NCBI GenBank assembly: GCA_047634655.1 | Contig: JBLIHY010000007.1 | Span: forward strand, 1 to 37,311 | Direction: 5' to 3' | DNA length: 37,311 nucleotides | Source of the DNA: CANLBN01 sp047634655 | Lineage (GTDB): Bacteria > Pseudomonadota > Gammaproteobacteria > Pseudomonadales > Cellvibrionaceae | Part shown: positions 24,463 through 32,809 of the stretch, in pieces | Layout: each line of letters opens with the position of its first letter | How positions within the stretch are numbered: position 1 is the stretch's first letter | Notes under the pieces: generated by a model | What the model saw: the letters and a program-made list of their open reading frames with translations, nothing else | Database searches by the model: none | What the model was told of the DNA's origin: nothing | Position numbers and translations under genes: made by a program

Positions 24463-25998
24463 TCAGGTGCCGCAGTAGGTCTTGAACTCCTGGGTAAATT
24501 CAGCAGAAGCGGGTTCAGCGAATGCTGCGAACTGATCTTTTTCGACAAAGGGATTTCTAAGCGCCAGCAACAACTGCTGGAAAGGTTCCATGTTGCCCTG
24601 ATCCGAAGCGGTATTTAGGGCCATCTCCACATGATGGTTCCGAGGAATTACCCAAGGATTAATCGACCGCATCATCTCAGCGCGTTTTTGATCGGTCGAA
24701 AATTCCGATAATCCCTGGGATAACTGACGCCAATTATGGAGCCACTGTTCGAGTTCTGTAGTCTCGCGGAATCTTTTTCTCAGATTGACATCATCACCTT
24801 GTGCGGCGTCGGCCAATGCACGCCAAGCCAAAGTAAAGTCAACTTGGTGATCTTGCAGAAGTTTAAACCAGCTATCGAGTACCACTCGACCCTCTTCGTT
24901 TTTATTTAATAGATTTTCTGGCAGACCCAGCTTTTTACTCATTAAATTCAGCCAGTGGATTTCGTAAATACTCCCGTATTGGTCGAGTATTTCACCAGCA
25001 ATTTCGATGGCTTTTTTCTCGTCTCGGTCCAGTAGAGGCAACAGAGTTTGAGCAAACTTTGCCAGATTCCACTGACCAATGGAGGGTTGATTATCGTATG
25101 CGTAGCGCCCTTGATGATCGATGGAACTGAATACGGTTTTTGGATTATAGCTTTCCATAAATGCACAGGGACCGTAATCGATGGTTTCCCCGGCAATACT
25201 CATATTGTCGGTATTCAGAACACCGTGAATAAAACCTACGCTCATCCATTGGGCGATGAGCTTGGCCTGAACCTGAACGACCCCCCTCAACAATTCTCGA
25301 TAGGGATGCTCTACATCATTCGGCTGTGGATAGTGACGCCGCAGAGTATAGTCCGCCAGTTTTTTAATGTTGTGGTGCTCGCCGCGCGCGGCAAAAAACT
25401 CGAAGGTTCCAATGCGGATGTGGCTTGACGCGACTCTTGTTAAAATGGCGCCGGGAAGTACAATCTCTCGATAAACCGGCTCACCGGTAGCGACCACAGC
25501 CAAACTGCGAGTAGAAGCAATTCCGAGGGCATGCATTGCTTCTCCGACCAGAACCTCCCGAAGCATCGGTCCCAGCGCAGCTTTACCATCGCCACCGCGG
25601 GAAAAAGGCGTTCGTCCAGAACCTTTTAAGGCAAGATCGTAGCGTTCTCCCCGTGGATCCAATAGTTCTCCAACTATTAAAGCTCGGCCATCGCCCAACT
25701 GTGGACTGAAATGGCCAAACTGATGACCAGCATAGACTTGTGCTACCGGTTCAGCACCTTGCGGTAGTTGGTTCCCTGAGAATATCCCGGCAAGTCGGTC
25801 AGTTTCGAGGGGCTCTAAACAGGTAAGGCCCAGCGCCATGGATAGCGGTTGATTAAAATAAACCAACTTTGGTTTGCTGCTTTTTTCGGGCTGAGAAGGG
25901 GCATAAAAACCCGTCAGTTCGTGGGCGTAGGTATTGTCAAAGTCAAAGGTGACTTCATCGTTACTTTCGATAGAAGTTTCTAAAATTGGATCTGTCAT
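24463..25998 (-). CDS. selO: Protein adenylyltransferase SelO (YdiU, UPF0061)
   Basis: A pseudokinase that AMPylates proteins during oxidative stress using an inverted ATP. 511 residues. Conserved blocks: VYAGHQFGHFSPQLGDGRA, LKGSGRTPFSRGGDGKA, LREVLVGEAMHALGI, SSHIRIGTFEFFA, HGVLNTDNMS, IDYGPCAFM and, near the C-terminus, MRSINPWVIPRNHHVE. A single Cys is four residues from the end (TYCGT), at the place where eukaryotic SelO has selenocysteine. The ATG at 25998 is clear. Confidence 0.95.
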   Translation of the reverse strand: MTDPILETSIESNDEVTFDFDNTYAHELTGFYAPSQPEKSSKPKLVYFNQPLSMALGLTCLEPLETDRLAGIFSGNQLPQGAEPVAQVYAGHQFGHFSPQLGDGRALIVGELLDPRGERYDLALKGSGRTPFSRGGDGKAALGPMLREVLVGEAMHALGIASTRSLAVVATGEPVYREIVLPGAILTRVASSHIRIGTFEFFAARGEHHNIKKLADYTLRRHYPQPNDVEHPYRELLRGVVQVQAKLIAQWMSVGFIHGVLNTDNMSIAGETIDYGPCAFMESYNPKTVFSSIDHQGRYAYDNQPSIGQWNLAKFAQTLLPLLDRDEKKAIEIAGEILDQYGSIYEIHWLNLMSKKLGLPENLLNKNEEGRVVLDSWFKLLQDHQVDFTLAWRALADAAQGDDVNLRKRFRETTELEQWLHNWRQLSQGLSEFSTDQKRAEMMRSINPWVIPRNHHVEMALNTASDQGNMEPFQQLLLALRNPFVEKDQFAAFAEPASAEFTQEFKTYCGT

Positions 25999-26307
25999 AA
26001 TGCTGTACTAAAATCATTAGCTCGAGTGGTCATACGGCCTTATCATGCTTTATGATGAAAAATTAATAATGGCAACTAAAAATATACAGATTTTTGGTGT
26101 GGACTTAATAATAGCTGGCCGGCTAATAGCTAGTCTGCGACTGCCTTTGCTGATATCTCATTGTTGAAATAACAGAGATAGCATTTCATTATGGTAACTG
26201 ATGTCCGTTGAAACAGGTACCCAGGGATTTCGATAGCATTCTTGAATGCTCTGCCAGTCAATAGCGTTTTAACAAAAAACAGCAAACAACGATCACACGT
26301 TAGTCTT
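25999..26307. other. Spacer between selO and ggt
   Basis: About 310 nt, AT-rich, with no gene I can support. It has a small hairpin TCAT-GCTT-TATGATGA and a dyad around AGCTGGCCGGCT near 26115, but no terminator with a clear T-run. It probably contains the selO promoter and the 3' end of the ggt transcript. Confidence 0.5.
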
Positions 26308-28092
26308 CTAATCGCCCAAAACCAGGCCCTCTCGCCGCGGATCCGCACCACCATAGAGTCCACCGGGAGTCACTACAATGCCCTGCAGACCCGAGTTCAA
26401 TTCGCGGATCTTTACCCGATAGCCCATGCCTTCTAGAGCTGGCTTCATTCGCTCTGCTTCGGTACTTTCTTCGAGTTCAAAAACACCAAAGCGATTCACT
26501 TTGTGTGGTAAGTCGATGGCTTTCTGAATATCCAGACCCCATTCCAGGTGAGCAATTAACGTTTTCACCACATAACCAATGATCCGAGAACCACCGGGCG
26601 AACCGATAAGTAAATAAGGTCGGTTATCTTTAAGTACAATCGTTGGCGACATGGAAGAACGTGGGCGTTTACCTGGCTGGATGCGATTAGCAACCGGCCG
26701 ACCGTCTTTTTGTGGCGTGAACGCGAAATCCGTCAGCTCGTTATTAAGTAAAAAGCCCTGAGACATTAGACGCGAACCAAAGCCATTCTCGATAGTCGTC
26801 GTCATCGAGACTGCATTGCCATCGGCATCGACGATCGAAATATGGCTAGTGGATGGAAACTCGATAGAGTTATCGTCGGCCTGGGCTGCTGGCTTTTGCC
26901 ACCGCGGCGTACCTGGCGCAGCATCATTTAGCGCTTTGCCTGTCTGAATCAGTGTTGCTCGAGCCTTTAGATAGTGGTTATCGAGTAAGCCCTGAGGCAT
27001 CTCTACAAAATCGCTGTCGGCCATGTAGCGACTGCGATCGGCAAAAGCCAGCCGCGAGGCGTCGCCGATGATTTGCCAGGCCACTGCCGACTGTGGCCCG
27101 AGAGCTTTTAGATCAAAATACTGCGTTATCCCCAGTATCTGGTTGACTGTCAGTGCACCAGAGCTAGGTGGCCCCATGCCACAGATCCGGTATTGCCGAT
27201 AAGGCAGACAAACAGCGGGGCGCTCTTTCACTCGGTACGCATCGAAATCTTTCAACGACAATACACCGGGATTGTCGTTGACTCCACGCACTTTATCCAC
27301 AATGGCTTGTGGGATTTCGCCACTGTAAAACGCTCCGGCACCTTCTTTAGCGAGCACACTGAGAGTCCGCGCATAATCGGGATTTCGCAACAGCGACCCC
27401 ACCTGTAGAGGACGACTCTGCGCGTCGAAAAAATATGCCCGGGTCTCGGGATAGCGACCTAAACGCTGCTTGTCCGCTAGAATAGCGCCGGCGAGTCTGG
27501 GCGAAAGCTGAAAACCCCGGCGGGCTTGCTCAATAGCCGGTCGCAATAGCTTCGCCCAGGGCAAGCGGCCATAACGCCGGTGAAGCTCACCCATCAACTT
27601 TACGGTACCCGGGGTACCAACAGAGCGACCGCCGACCACCGCCTCATAGAATTTAAGCGGTTGCCCTTGCTGATCGAGAAATAAATTCTCTCTGGTCTCC
27701 AAAGGCGCCTTCTCGCGGCCATCAAAAGTTGTAATAGTCTGTGTCTCAGCGTGGTAATACACTGCGAAAGCACCACCGCCCAAACCAGAGGATTGAGGCT
27801 CCACCAAACCCAGTACCATTTGAACAGCAATCAGGGCATCGATAGCGGAACCGCCACTGGCGAGAACATCGTAACCCGTTTGGGTGGCTAGTGGATGAGC
27901 CGCACTGACCATAAAGTGATTGGCCCTCACTAAGGTCTTAGCACTCGTACCACTGGCAATTTCGGGAGCCAGTGACTCGCCTACTTGTTCGGCCCGACAG
28001 CTGACTGATCCAAAGACTAAAACTATTAAAATGGCAAAAATTACTGGGGGTTTATTTGAGGAGCAATGAGATGTTCTTATAGTTTTTTTCAT
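26308..28092 (-). CDS. ggt: Gamma-glutamyltransferase (glutathione hydrolase proenzyme)
   Basis: About 594 residues from ATG 28092 (an upstream in-frame TTG at 28110 is less likely). The N-terminus is a secretion signal (hydrophobic 15-31 followed by SVSCRA-EQ), so the enzyme is periplasmic. Motifs: ALIAVQMVLGLVEPQSSGLGGG, DGREKAP, CGMGPPSSGAL, then the autocleavage site STSHISIVD whose Thr415 becomes the N-terminal nucleophile, and PRSSMSPTIV plus IGSPGGSRI in the small subunit. It hydrolyses glutathione and transfers gamma-glutamyl groups. The last residues (GGADPRREGLVLGD) are typical. Confidence 0.95.
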   Translation of the reverse strand: MKKTIRTSHCSSNKPPVIFAILIVLVFGSVSCRAEQVGESLAPEIASGTSAKTLVRANHFMVSAAHPLATQTGYDVLASGGSAIDALIAVQMVLGLVEPQSSGLGGGAFAVYYHAETQTITTFDGREKAPLETRENLFLDQQGQPLKFYEAVVGGRSVGTPGTVKLMGELHRRYGRLPWAKLLRPAIEQARRGFQLSPRLAGAILADKQRLGRYPETRAYFFDAQSRPLQVGSLLRNPDYARTLSVLAKEGAGAFYSGEIPQAIVDKVRGVNDNPGVLSLKDFDAYRVKERPAVCLPYRQYRICGMGPPSSGALTVNQILGITQYFDLKALGPQSAVAWQIIGDASRLAFADRSRYMADSDFVEMPQGLLDNHYLKARATLIQTGKALNDAAPGTPRWQKPAAQADDNSIEFPSTSHISIVDADGNAVSMTTTIENGFGSRLMSQGFLLNNELTDFAFTPQKDGRPVANRIQPGKRPRSSMSPTIVLKDNRPYLLIGSPGGSRIIGYVVKTLIAHLEWGLDIQKAIDLPHKVNRFGVFELEESTEAERMKPALEGMGYRVKIRELNSGLQGIVVTPGGLYGGADPRREGLVLGD

Positions 28093-28324
28093 ACTGTAGT
28101 GATATTTCAATGATTAAAGTGATATTTATTTTTTTAAGAATACTCTGATTAATTCATCAGAGATTCCTTAAAGTTTAACGCATTAGCAGAACGGCTATCT
28201 GCTCCGACTAGAGACTTTACGTATCGACACTGTCAACCACCGACTTCAAATAAAGTCCCACTCTCTGCAAAGATCATTATTGACAGCGTACTCCCCACGG
28301 GACTTCAAGCTTGGGAAGTTTTTA

Positions 28325-28353
28325 TTGCTATTACATTGGAACGCGGTTATATT
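28325..28353 (+). promoter_or_regulatory. Promoter of the tRNA-Val gene
   Basis: TTGCTA (28325-28330), a 17-nt spacer and TATATT (28348-28353), ending 12 nt before the mature tRNA. Good match to sigma-70 consensus and the right distance for a short tRNA leader. Confidence 0.6.
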
Positions 28354-28365
28354 TCGCTGCCTCAT

Positions 28366-28442
28366 ACGACCGTAGCTCAGTTGGTTAGAGCACCACCTTG
28401 ACATGGTGGGGGTCGGTGGTTCGAGTCCACTCGGTCGTACCA
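28366..28442 (+). tRNA. tRNA-Val (anticodon GAC)
   Basis: A 77-nt cloverleaf with encoded CCA. Acceptor stem ACGACCG/CGGTCGT, D-arm GCTC...GAGC, anticodon stem CCACC/GGTGG around TTGACAT (anticodon GAC), extra loop GGGTC, and T-arm GGTGG-TTCGAGT-CCACT. It is nearly identical in its inner part to the E. coli valine GAC isoacceptor. The acceptor begins with A instead of the more common G, with a matching change at position 72. Confidence 0.97.
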
Positions 28443-28839
28443 CTCCTAATAAAAAGCAATTCTTATAAAACACTCGATACTCGACATTATTTTCCAACGA
28501 AAATTATCCTAACAGCAAAAAACTCCCAATCCTGACCAATTAATTACCGAATCCAATCACAATCGCTCCTTTTGATATCATCATCGATGTTATCCACTGC
28601 ACTCTAGCCGCATCCCGAAAAAGCTCTCTACAATAATTTCCTCGTTGAGCGCGGCTATTGAATCAAAACAAATACCAAGTTTTACTTTGGATGGATTTTC
28701 TGATAGCTTCCGCGAGTTAACGCTTTTTTGTGTTCTCTGTGCCTGGGTTAACCTATTGCCGATAAAAGCAGAGAACGTGCCATCATTTTTATTTACAAAA
28801 GTCTCTAGTAACAAAGTTTACGTGACGTAAGGTTTATCG
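28443..28839. other. Spacer between tRNA-Val and pcm
   Basis: About 400 nt, AT-rich. Overlapping frames of 61 codons (plus, 28645-28830) and 74 codons (minus, 28590-28814) have no recognisable domain or ribosome site. A 13-bp dyad TTACGT-G-ACGTAA lies at 28818-28830, just before the pcm ribosome site AAGG, and could be an operator or affect translation. Confidence 0.5.
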
Positions 28840-29511
28840 ATGAATTTACAGTTACAAGGCTCAGGCATGACCTCTGAACGCACCCGTGAACGTATGATTC
28901 AGCGTTTGGTAGCGCAGGGAATTCGCCACCAACAAGTGCTGTCGGCAATGCGTCAAACCCCGCGCCATTTATTTCTCGATGAAGCACTTTCTCACCGCGC
29001 TTATGAGGACACGGCACTCCCAATCGGACACAGTCAAACAATCTCGCAACCCTACATCGTCGCCAGGATGACGGAATTGTTAATCACTTCTGCACCAAAA
29101 CTGGATAAAGTTCTGGAAATTGGTACAGGCTCGGGTTATCAGACGGCTATTCTCGCGCCTTTTGTAAAACACCTCTACAGCGTTGAATGCATTTCTGCTT
29201 TGCAGCAAAAAGCTCGCCATCGGCTGCGGCAGCTAAATTATCACCAAGTGCGCTTTATTCTTGCGGATGGCACCTTGGGTTGGAAAAAAGAATCGCCCTA
29301 CGATGCCATTCTCTGCGCCGCTGCTCCCGCCGAAATTCCTCTGGAGCTGAAACAGCAATTATCTCCTAACGGAGTATTAGTGATGCCTGTTGGCGAACAA
29401 CAACAATCGCTAGTGAGAGTGGTTCGCCAGGGTGACAAGGACGTTTTTAATGTCGACGTCATGGAAACTGTCCGCTTTGTTCCTCTGTTGAGTGGAGTTA
29501 GAGATCGATGA
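28840..29511 (+). CDS. pcm: Protein-L-isoaspartate O-methyltransferase
   Basis: 223 residues. It repairs isoaspartyl damage in proteins using S-adenosylmethionine. Landmarks: MTSERTRERMIQRL, RHLFLDEALSHRAYEDTALPIG, the family signature GHSQTISQPYIVARMTE, SAM motif I VLEIGTGSGYQTAIL, and YDAILCAAAPAEIP. AAGG lies 8 nt before the ATG. Its TGA overlaps the ATG of the next gene (ATGA), so the two form an operon. surE, the common upstream partner, is not present. Confidence 0.96.
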   Translation: MNLQLQGSGMTSERTRERMIQRLVAQGIRHQQVLSAMRQTPRHLFLDEALSHRAYEDTALPIGHSQTISQPYIVARMTELLITSAPKLDKVLEIGTGSGYQTAILAPFVKHLYSVECISALQQKARHRLRQLNYHQVRFILADGTLGWKKESPYDAILCAAAPAEIPLELKQQLSPNGVLVMPVGEQQQSLVRVVRQGDKDVFNVDVMETVRFVPLLSGVRDR

Positions 29512-30455
29512 AAAATGACCATTCAGGCAAGCCCTATCGGTCTAGTGATTGGCTTTTATTATTTCTTAAAGGGATGACAATGGGCGCTGCCGATATTGTC
29601 CCCGGCGTTTCAGGTGGGACGATTGCTTTTATTTCCGGCATTTACGATCGCTTGTTGAACGCACTGAAGTCACTCACTCCAATGGCGCTTGTTACACTAT
29701 TCAGAGAGGGTTTTGGTGCTTTTTGGCAGGCGACTGATGGCCGCTTTCTAGTAACGTTGTTTGCTGGAATTTTGCTTAGCGTTGTCACCTTGGCAAACTT
29801 TATCGACCAAGCGCTGAAAACATACCCGATCTTAGTCTGGGCTTTTTTCTTCGGTTTAGTTATCGCATCCATCATTTACCTGATAATGCAGGTGCGCCAC
29901 TGGCGGTGGCAGGAACTTGTCGCCTTATTATTAGGCACCGCGTTTGCTCTGATCATTGTTTCACTGCGTCCTGCGCAACTACCGGCCCAGTGGTGGATGT
30001 TATTTATTTCCGGAAGCATTGCTATATGCGCGATGATTCTACCCGGTATCTCAGGCAGCTTTATTCTTTTATTGCTGGGCATGTACAAAGTTTTTATTGA
30101 AGCTCTAAATTCTTTAGATATTATTTTGCTGGCCAGCTTTGCAGCGGGTTGTGTATCGGGCTTACTGGGGTTTAGTCATTTATTGAGCTGGCTGTTAAAA
30201 CGTTATCAAACCGTTATGTACACTCTCCTGACAGGATTTCTGGTCGGTTCTCTGAAAGTGTTATGGCCTTGGAAACAGGTATTAAAAACCACTCTGGATC
30301 GCCATGGAGAGCAAATTCCACTGGTGCAAATTAATGTTTGGCCGACTACCTATACACAGGTCACCAACGAGCCGGCATTTTTGTGGCCTGCTATCTTAGT
30401 GGCTATTTTAGGCTTAGCACTGGTTCTACTTCTGGAGAGAATTGGCGATAACTAG
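29508..30455 (+). CDS. DUF368 polytopic membrane protein (PopT-type polyprenyl-phosphate transporter)
   Basis: 315 residues with about eight or more hydrophobic segments. Two matching internal motifs, PGVSGGT (32-38) and LPGISGS (178-184), mark an inverted-repeat transporter fold typical of DUF368. Members of this family have been shown to return undecaprenyl phosphate across the inner membrane for cell-wall recycling (PopT). The start overlaps the pcm stop by 4 nt. nlpD and rpoS, often downstream in this neighbourhood, are absent; the next gene is convergent. Confidence 0.9.
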   Translation: MKNDHSGKPYRSSDWLLLFLKGMTMGAADIVPGVSGGTIAFISGIYDRLLNALKSLTPMALVTLFREGFGAFWQATDGRFLVTLFAGILLSVVTLANFIDQALKTYPILVWAFFFGLVIASIIYLIMQVRHWRWQELVALLLGTAFALIIVSLRPAQLPAQWWMLFISGSIAICAMILPGISGSFILLLLGMYKVFIEALNSLDIILLASFAAGCVSGLLGFSHLLSWLLKRYQTVMYTLLTGFLVGSLKVLWPWKQVLKTTLDRHGEQIPLVQINVWPTTYTQVTNEPAFLWPAILVAILGLALVLLLERIGDN

Positions 30456-30564
30456 TCTGGCTTTCTTGGAGAAATTCCCCGGAGCAATCAAAAATTCTGC
30501 ATTGCGCCGGTGAGATCCCAATAAAAGCAGCTGGCGAAATAATTCCATCCCGGTACTAAAAAAA

Positions 30565-31380
30565 CTATTTCGCTTTCAGATTATCAACGCTGATGCTGAG
30601 TGAAGGCTCGGGGTAACTGTAGAATATTTTGGCTTTTAGACTTTCACCTTCGAGAGAGGTGATGTTAACGCTACCTTGGTAGCTTGATAGTCGCTTTCCA
30701 GCACGCTCGTAAACCAGGACTAAAGGCTTGACGAACAAACCGATTAAGCGGTTACTCGGGCTAATTAAAAAGCAAACTTGACGATTCTCATCGTCCATCG
30801 CTTCAGCACACCGGTTGCCCTCACTTTCCTCGATCATCAAATTAAAAGTCCGCATGTGAATCGGTGATAAAAAATTCACTTTTACTTGCTCACCCGAGAG
30901 CAGTAAATTCCACCACTGACGGATCGCCGCATCGAATCCAGCGTCGACAATCAGTCGATCTTCAATGAGAATCTCAACCTCTTTGATTTGATTAGTATTA
31001 GCTTCGCGTAAAGATACTAATACAGATGGATTCGCTGTATTTTTTGAGCGTTCAACACGCCTTAATTCGCCATGGCGAAAGTCTTCCTGCATAACGTCGG
31101 GCTTTAGCGGGTGAACTGAAAAGTCTAATTGCTTTTGTGCAAATAACTGTCCGTTGAGATCGCGGTACTCGACTAGAGTTTTATCATTTGTAAATTGATA
31201 AAAATGATATTCACAGTACAGCGGCTTGCCGTCGTCCAGAGAAATTGCGCGGCCGATGATAGCGGGATTCACCTGTGAATCGACCAATGGGCAACTGCCC
31301 TGCGCCGAGAACGAAAGCTGGCTGGCTAACATAGTCAGCAGTGCGAGAATATAAATAATAAGGCATCGAAAAAAGGGCAT
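30565..31380 (-). CDS. Secreted protein of unknown function at the end of the lipid operon
   Basis: 271 residues; I do not recognise a named domain. Residues 1-26 form a signal peptide (hydrophobic 6-22, likely cleavage SFSA-QG), so it should be periplasmic. The mature part is mostly predicted beta-strand, with four cysteines (30, 56, 194, 205) that could form disulfides, and a central VDAGFDAAIRQWWNLLLSGE segment between strands, giving a lipocalin-like or DUF3108-like impression that I cannot prove. It begins 28 nt after the Cfa-family gene on the same strand, so it is probably the last gene of that operon and may handle or bind modified lipids. An 8-bp inverted repeat (30534-30541/30566-30573) spans its stop codon. 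Confidence 0.8.
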   Translation of the reverse strand: MPFFRCLIIYILALLTMLASQLSFSAQGSCPLVDSQVNPAIIGRAISLDDGKPLYCEYHFYQFTNDKTLVEYRDLNGQLFAQKQLDFSVHPLKPDVMQEDFRHGELRRVERSKNTANPSVLVSLREANTNQIKEVEILIEDRLIVDAGFDAAIRQWWNLLLSGEQVKVNFLSPIHMRTFNLMIEESEGNRCAEAMDDENRQVCFLISPSNRLIGLFVKPLVLVYERAGKRLSSYQGSVNITSLEGESLKAKIFYSYPEPSLSISVDNLKAK

Positions 31381-31408
31381 CTATTAACTCATTTGTGCCA
31401 TTTGATTA

Positions 31409-32692
31409 TCACTTCGTAACGACTGATGGCAACTGCAAGCAATTGGGCTTAGCTAATAAAACCTGAAGCGTATTGATAGTCCGCTCGCGAAAGCCGCCTT
31501 CACAATAGCTCAAATAAAAATCCCACATCCGGGTAAATACATCGTCGTAGCCCTGGGACTTGATCTCCGATAATTTCTTAAAGAAATTTTTTCTCCAGGC
31601 TGCCAGGGTTTTTGCATAATCTTGGGTGATGTCCTCAATACCTACTATTTGCATGTTGGTATCTTCATGGGTGTATTTAGCAATCATAGGGAGCGAAGGC
31701 AGATCACCACCCGGAAAAATGTAGCGCTGAATAAAGTCAGCCTGACCGCTGGACGGATTTTGTTGCCGTTTGGGTATGGTTATGGCCTGAATCAACATCA
31801 GACCATTCTCTTTTAACAGGCGACTGCAAGTGGAAAAATATTGGGAAAGATAACGTCGACCCACTGCTTCAATCATTTCAATGGAGACCAGTTTGTCAAA
31901 TTTACCTTTTAAGTCACGGTAATCATCCAGCAACACTGTAATTTTATCGCTCAACCCTTCTTTGGCTACCGCTGCTTTTGCATATTTGTGCTGTTTGCGG
32001 GAGATGGTCGTGGTTGTTACATGGCAACCGTAATATTTGGCGGCGTGAATAGCCATGCTGCCCCAACCCGTACCGATCTCCAGAAGGTGGTCGTCTTCGG
32101 TCAGTTGCAAGCGACGACAGATGTGATCGAGCTTGTACACGGAGGCTTCTTCCAAATCTGACTGCTGGTTTGGAAAAATGGCCGAAGAGTACATCATGAG
32201 AGGATCGAGAAACTGCTGAAAGAAGGCGTTGCCGAGGTCGTAGTGGGCGGCAATATTTAATCGAGCATTTTTCTTGCTGTTAAATCGCAGATTATGAATT
32301 ATTCGGGCGAATACCGAGTTTACTCTCGACCACCCCTGGTCAATTTTACCGAGTCGATCGATATTACTACACATCAGTCGAATAACGCTGACCAAGTCGG
32401 GTGATTCCCAACTGCCCTTCATATAAGCTTCACCAGAGCCAACCGTGCCGTTAAATAAAACGTCGCGATAAATCGAGTGATGCTTGACGATAATGCATGC
32501 CTCAATGCGGGATTCACTGGTAATTTGGCCAAAGTGATAGTGACGACCTTCATCAATAATCGTTAAGCGACCCTGGGTAAGACTTTCTAACCAGCGAAAT
32601 ATGAGTTTTTTTGCCCATTTATCTACTGTGGTGTAAGTATCTGGATTTGCATTAGCCTTGGATGCATTACTATAAATGCTGACTACTTTCAT
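31409..32692 (-). CDS. Cfa-family fatty-acyl-phospholipid methyltransferase (cyclopropane synthase paralogue)
   Basis: 427 residues. The N-terminal lipid-binding region (about 40-115) is followed by HYDLGNAFFQQFLDP, SAM motif I LLEIGTGWGSMAIHAAK (about 203-219), DDYRDLKGKFD, SIEMIEAVG and YIFPGGDLPS. All place it in the cyclopropane-fatty-acid-synthase family acting on membrane phospholipids. Compared with E. coli Cfa, Glu239 and Tyr317 are kept (Glu275, Tyr359), but Cys139 is Ser170 (MMYSS) and His266 is Gln302 (LIQAIT). These two residues hold the catalytic bicarbonate in Cfa. This points to the paralogue clade linked to COG2907 and DUF1365 genes, which may methylate an unsaturated acyl chain without closing a cyclopropane ring. 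Confidence 0.9.
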   Translation of the reverse strand: MKVVSIYSNASKANANPDTYTTVDKWAKKLIFRWLESLTQGRLTIIDEGRHYHFGQITSESRIEACIIVKHHSIYRDVLFNGTVGSGEAYMKGSWESPDLVSVIRLMCSNIDRLGKIDQGWSRVNSVFARIIHNLRFNSKKNARLNIAAHYDLGNAFFQQFLDPLMMYSSAIFPNQQSDLEEASVYKLDHICRRLQLTEDDHLLEIGTGWGSMAIHAAKYYGCHVTTTTISRKQHKYAKAAVAKEGLSDKITVLLDDYRDLKGKFDKLVSIEMIEAVGRRYLSQYFSTCSRLLKENGLMLIQAITIPKRQQNPSSGQADFIQRYIFPGGDLPSLPMIAKYTHEDTNMQIVGIEDITQDYAKTLAAWRKNFFKKLSEIKSQGYDDVFTRMWDFYLSYCEGGFRERTINTLQVLLAKPNCLQLPSVVTK

Positions 32693-32809
32693 TCTTTGAT
32701 TCCTGGATCTGTTGGATTGGGAACAGAATTATATATTGGTGTTTGGAGCAAGCTGGACTTTTTTCGGACTACTGTCTGGGCCCTGAGATCTATTCGCAAC
32801 AGGTATTCC

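Noticed and set aside
28246..28497. 83-codon minus-strand frame across the tRNA gene
   Set aside because: It is the antisense of tRNA-Val; its SGLEPPTPTMSRWCSNQLSYG segment is a well-known artefact of reading through tRNA genes backwards.
28590..28830. Two overlapping small frames (74 codons minus, 61 codons plus) upstream of pcm
   Set aside because: Neither has a ribosome site or recognisable domain and they occupy the same DNA on opposite strands; kept only as spacer notes.
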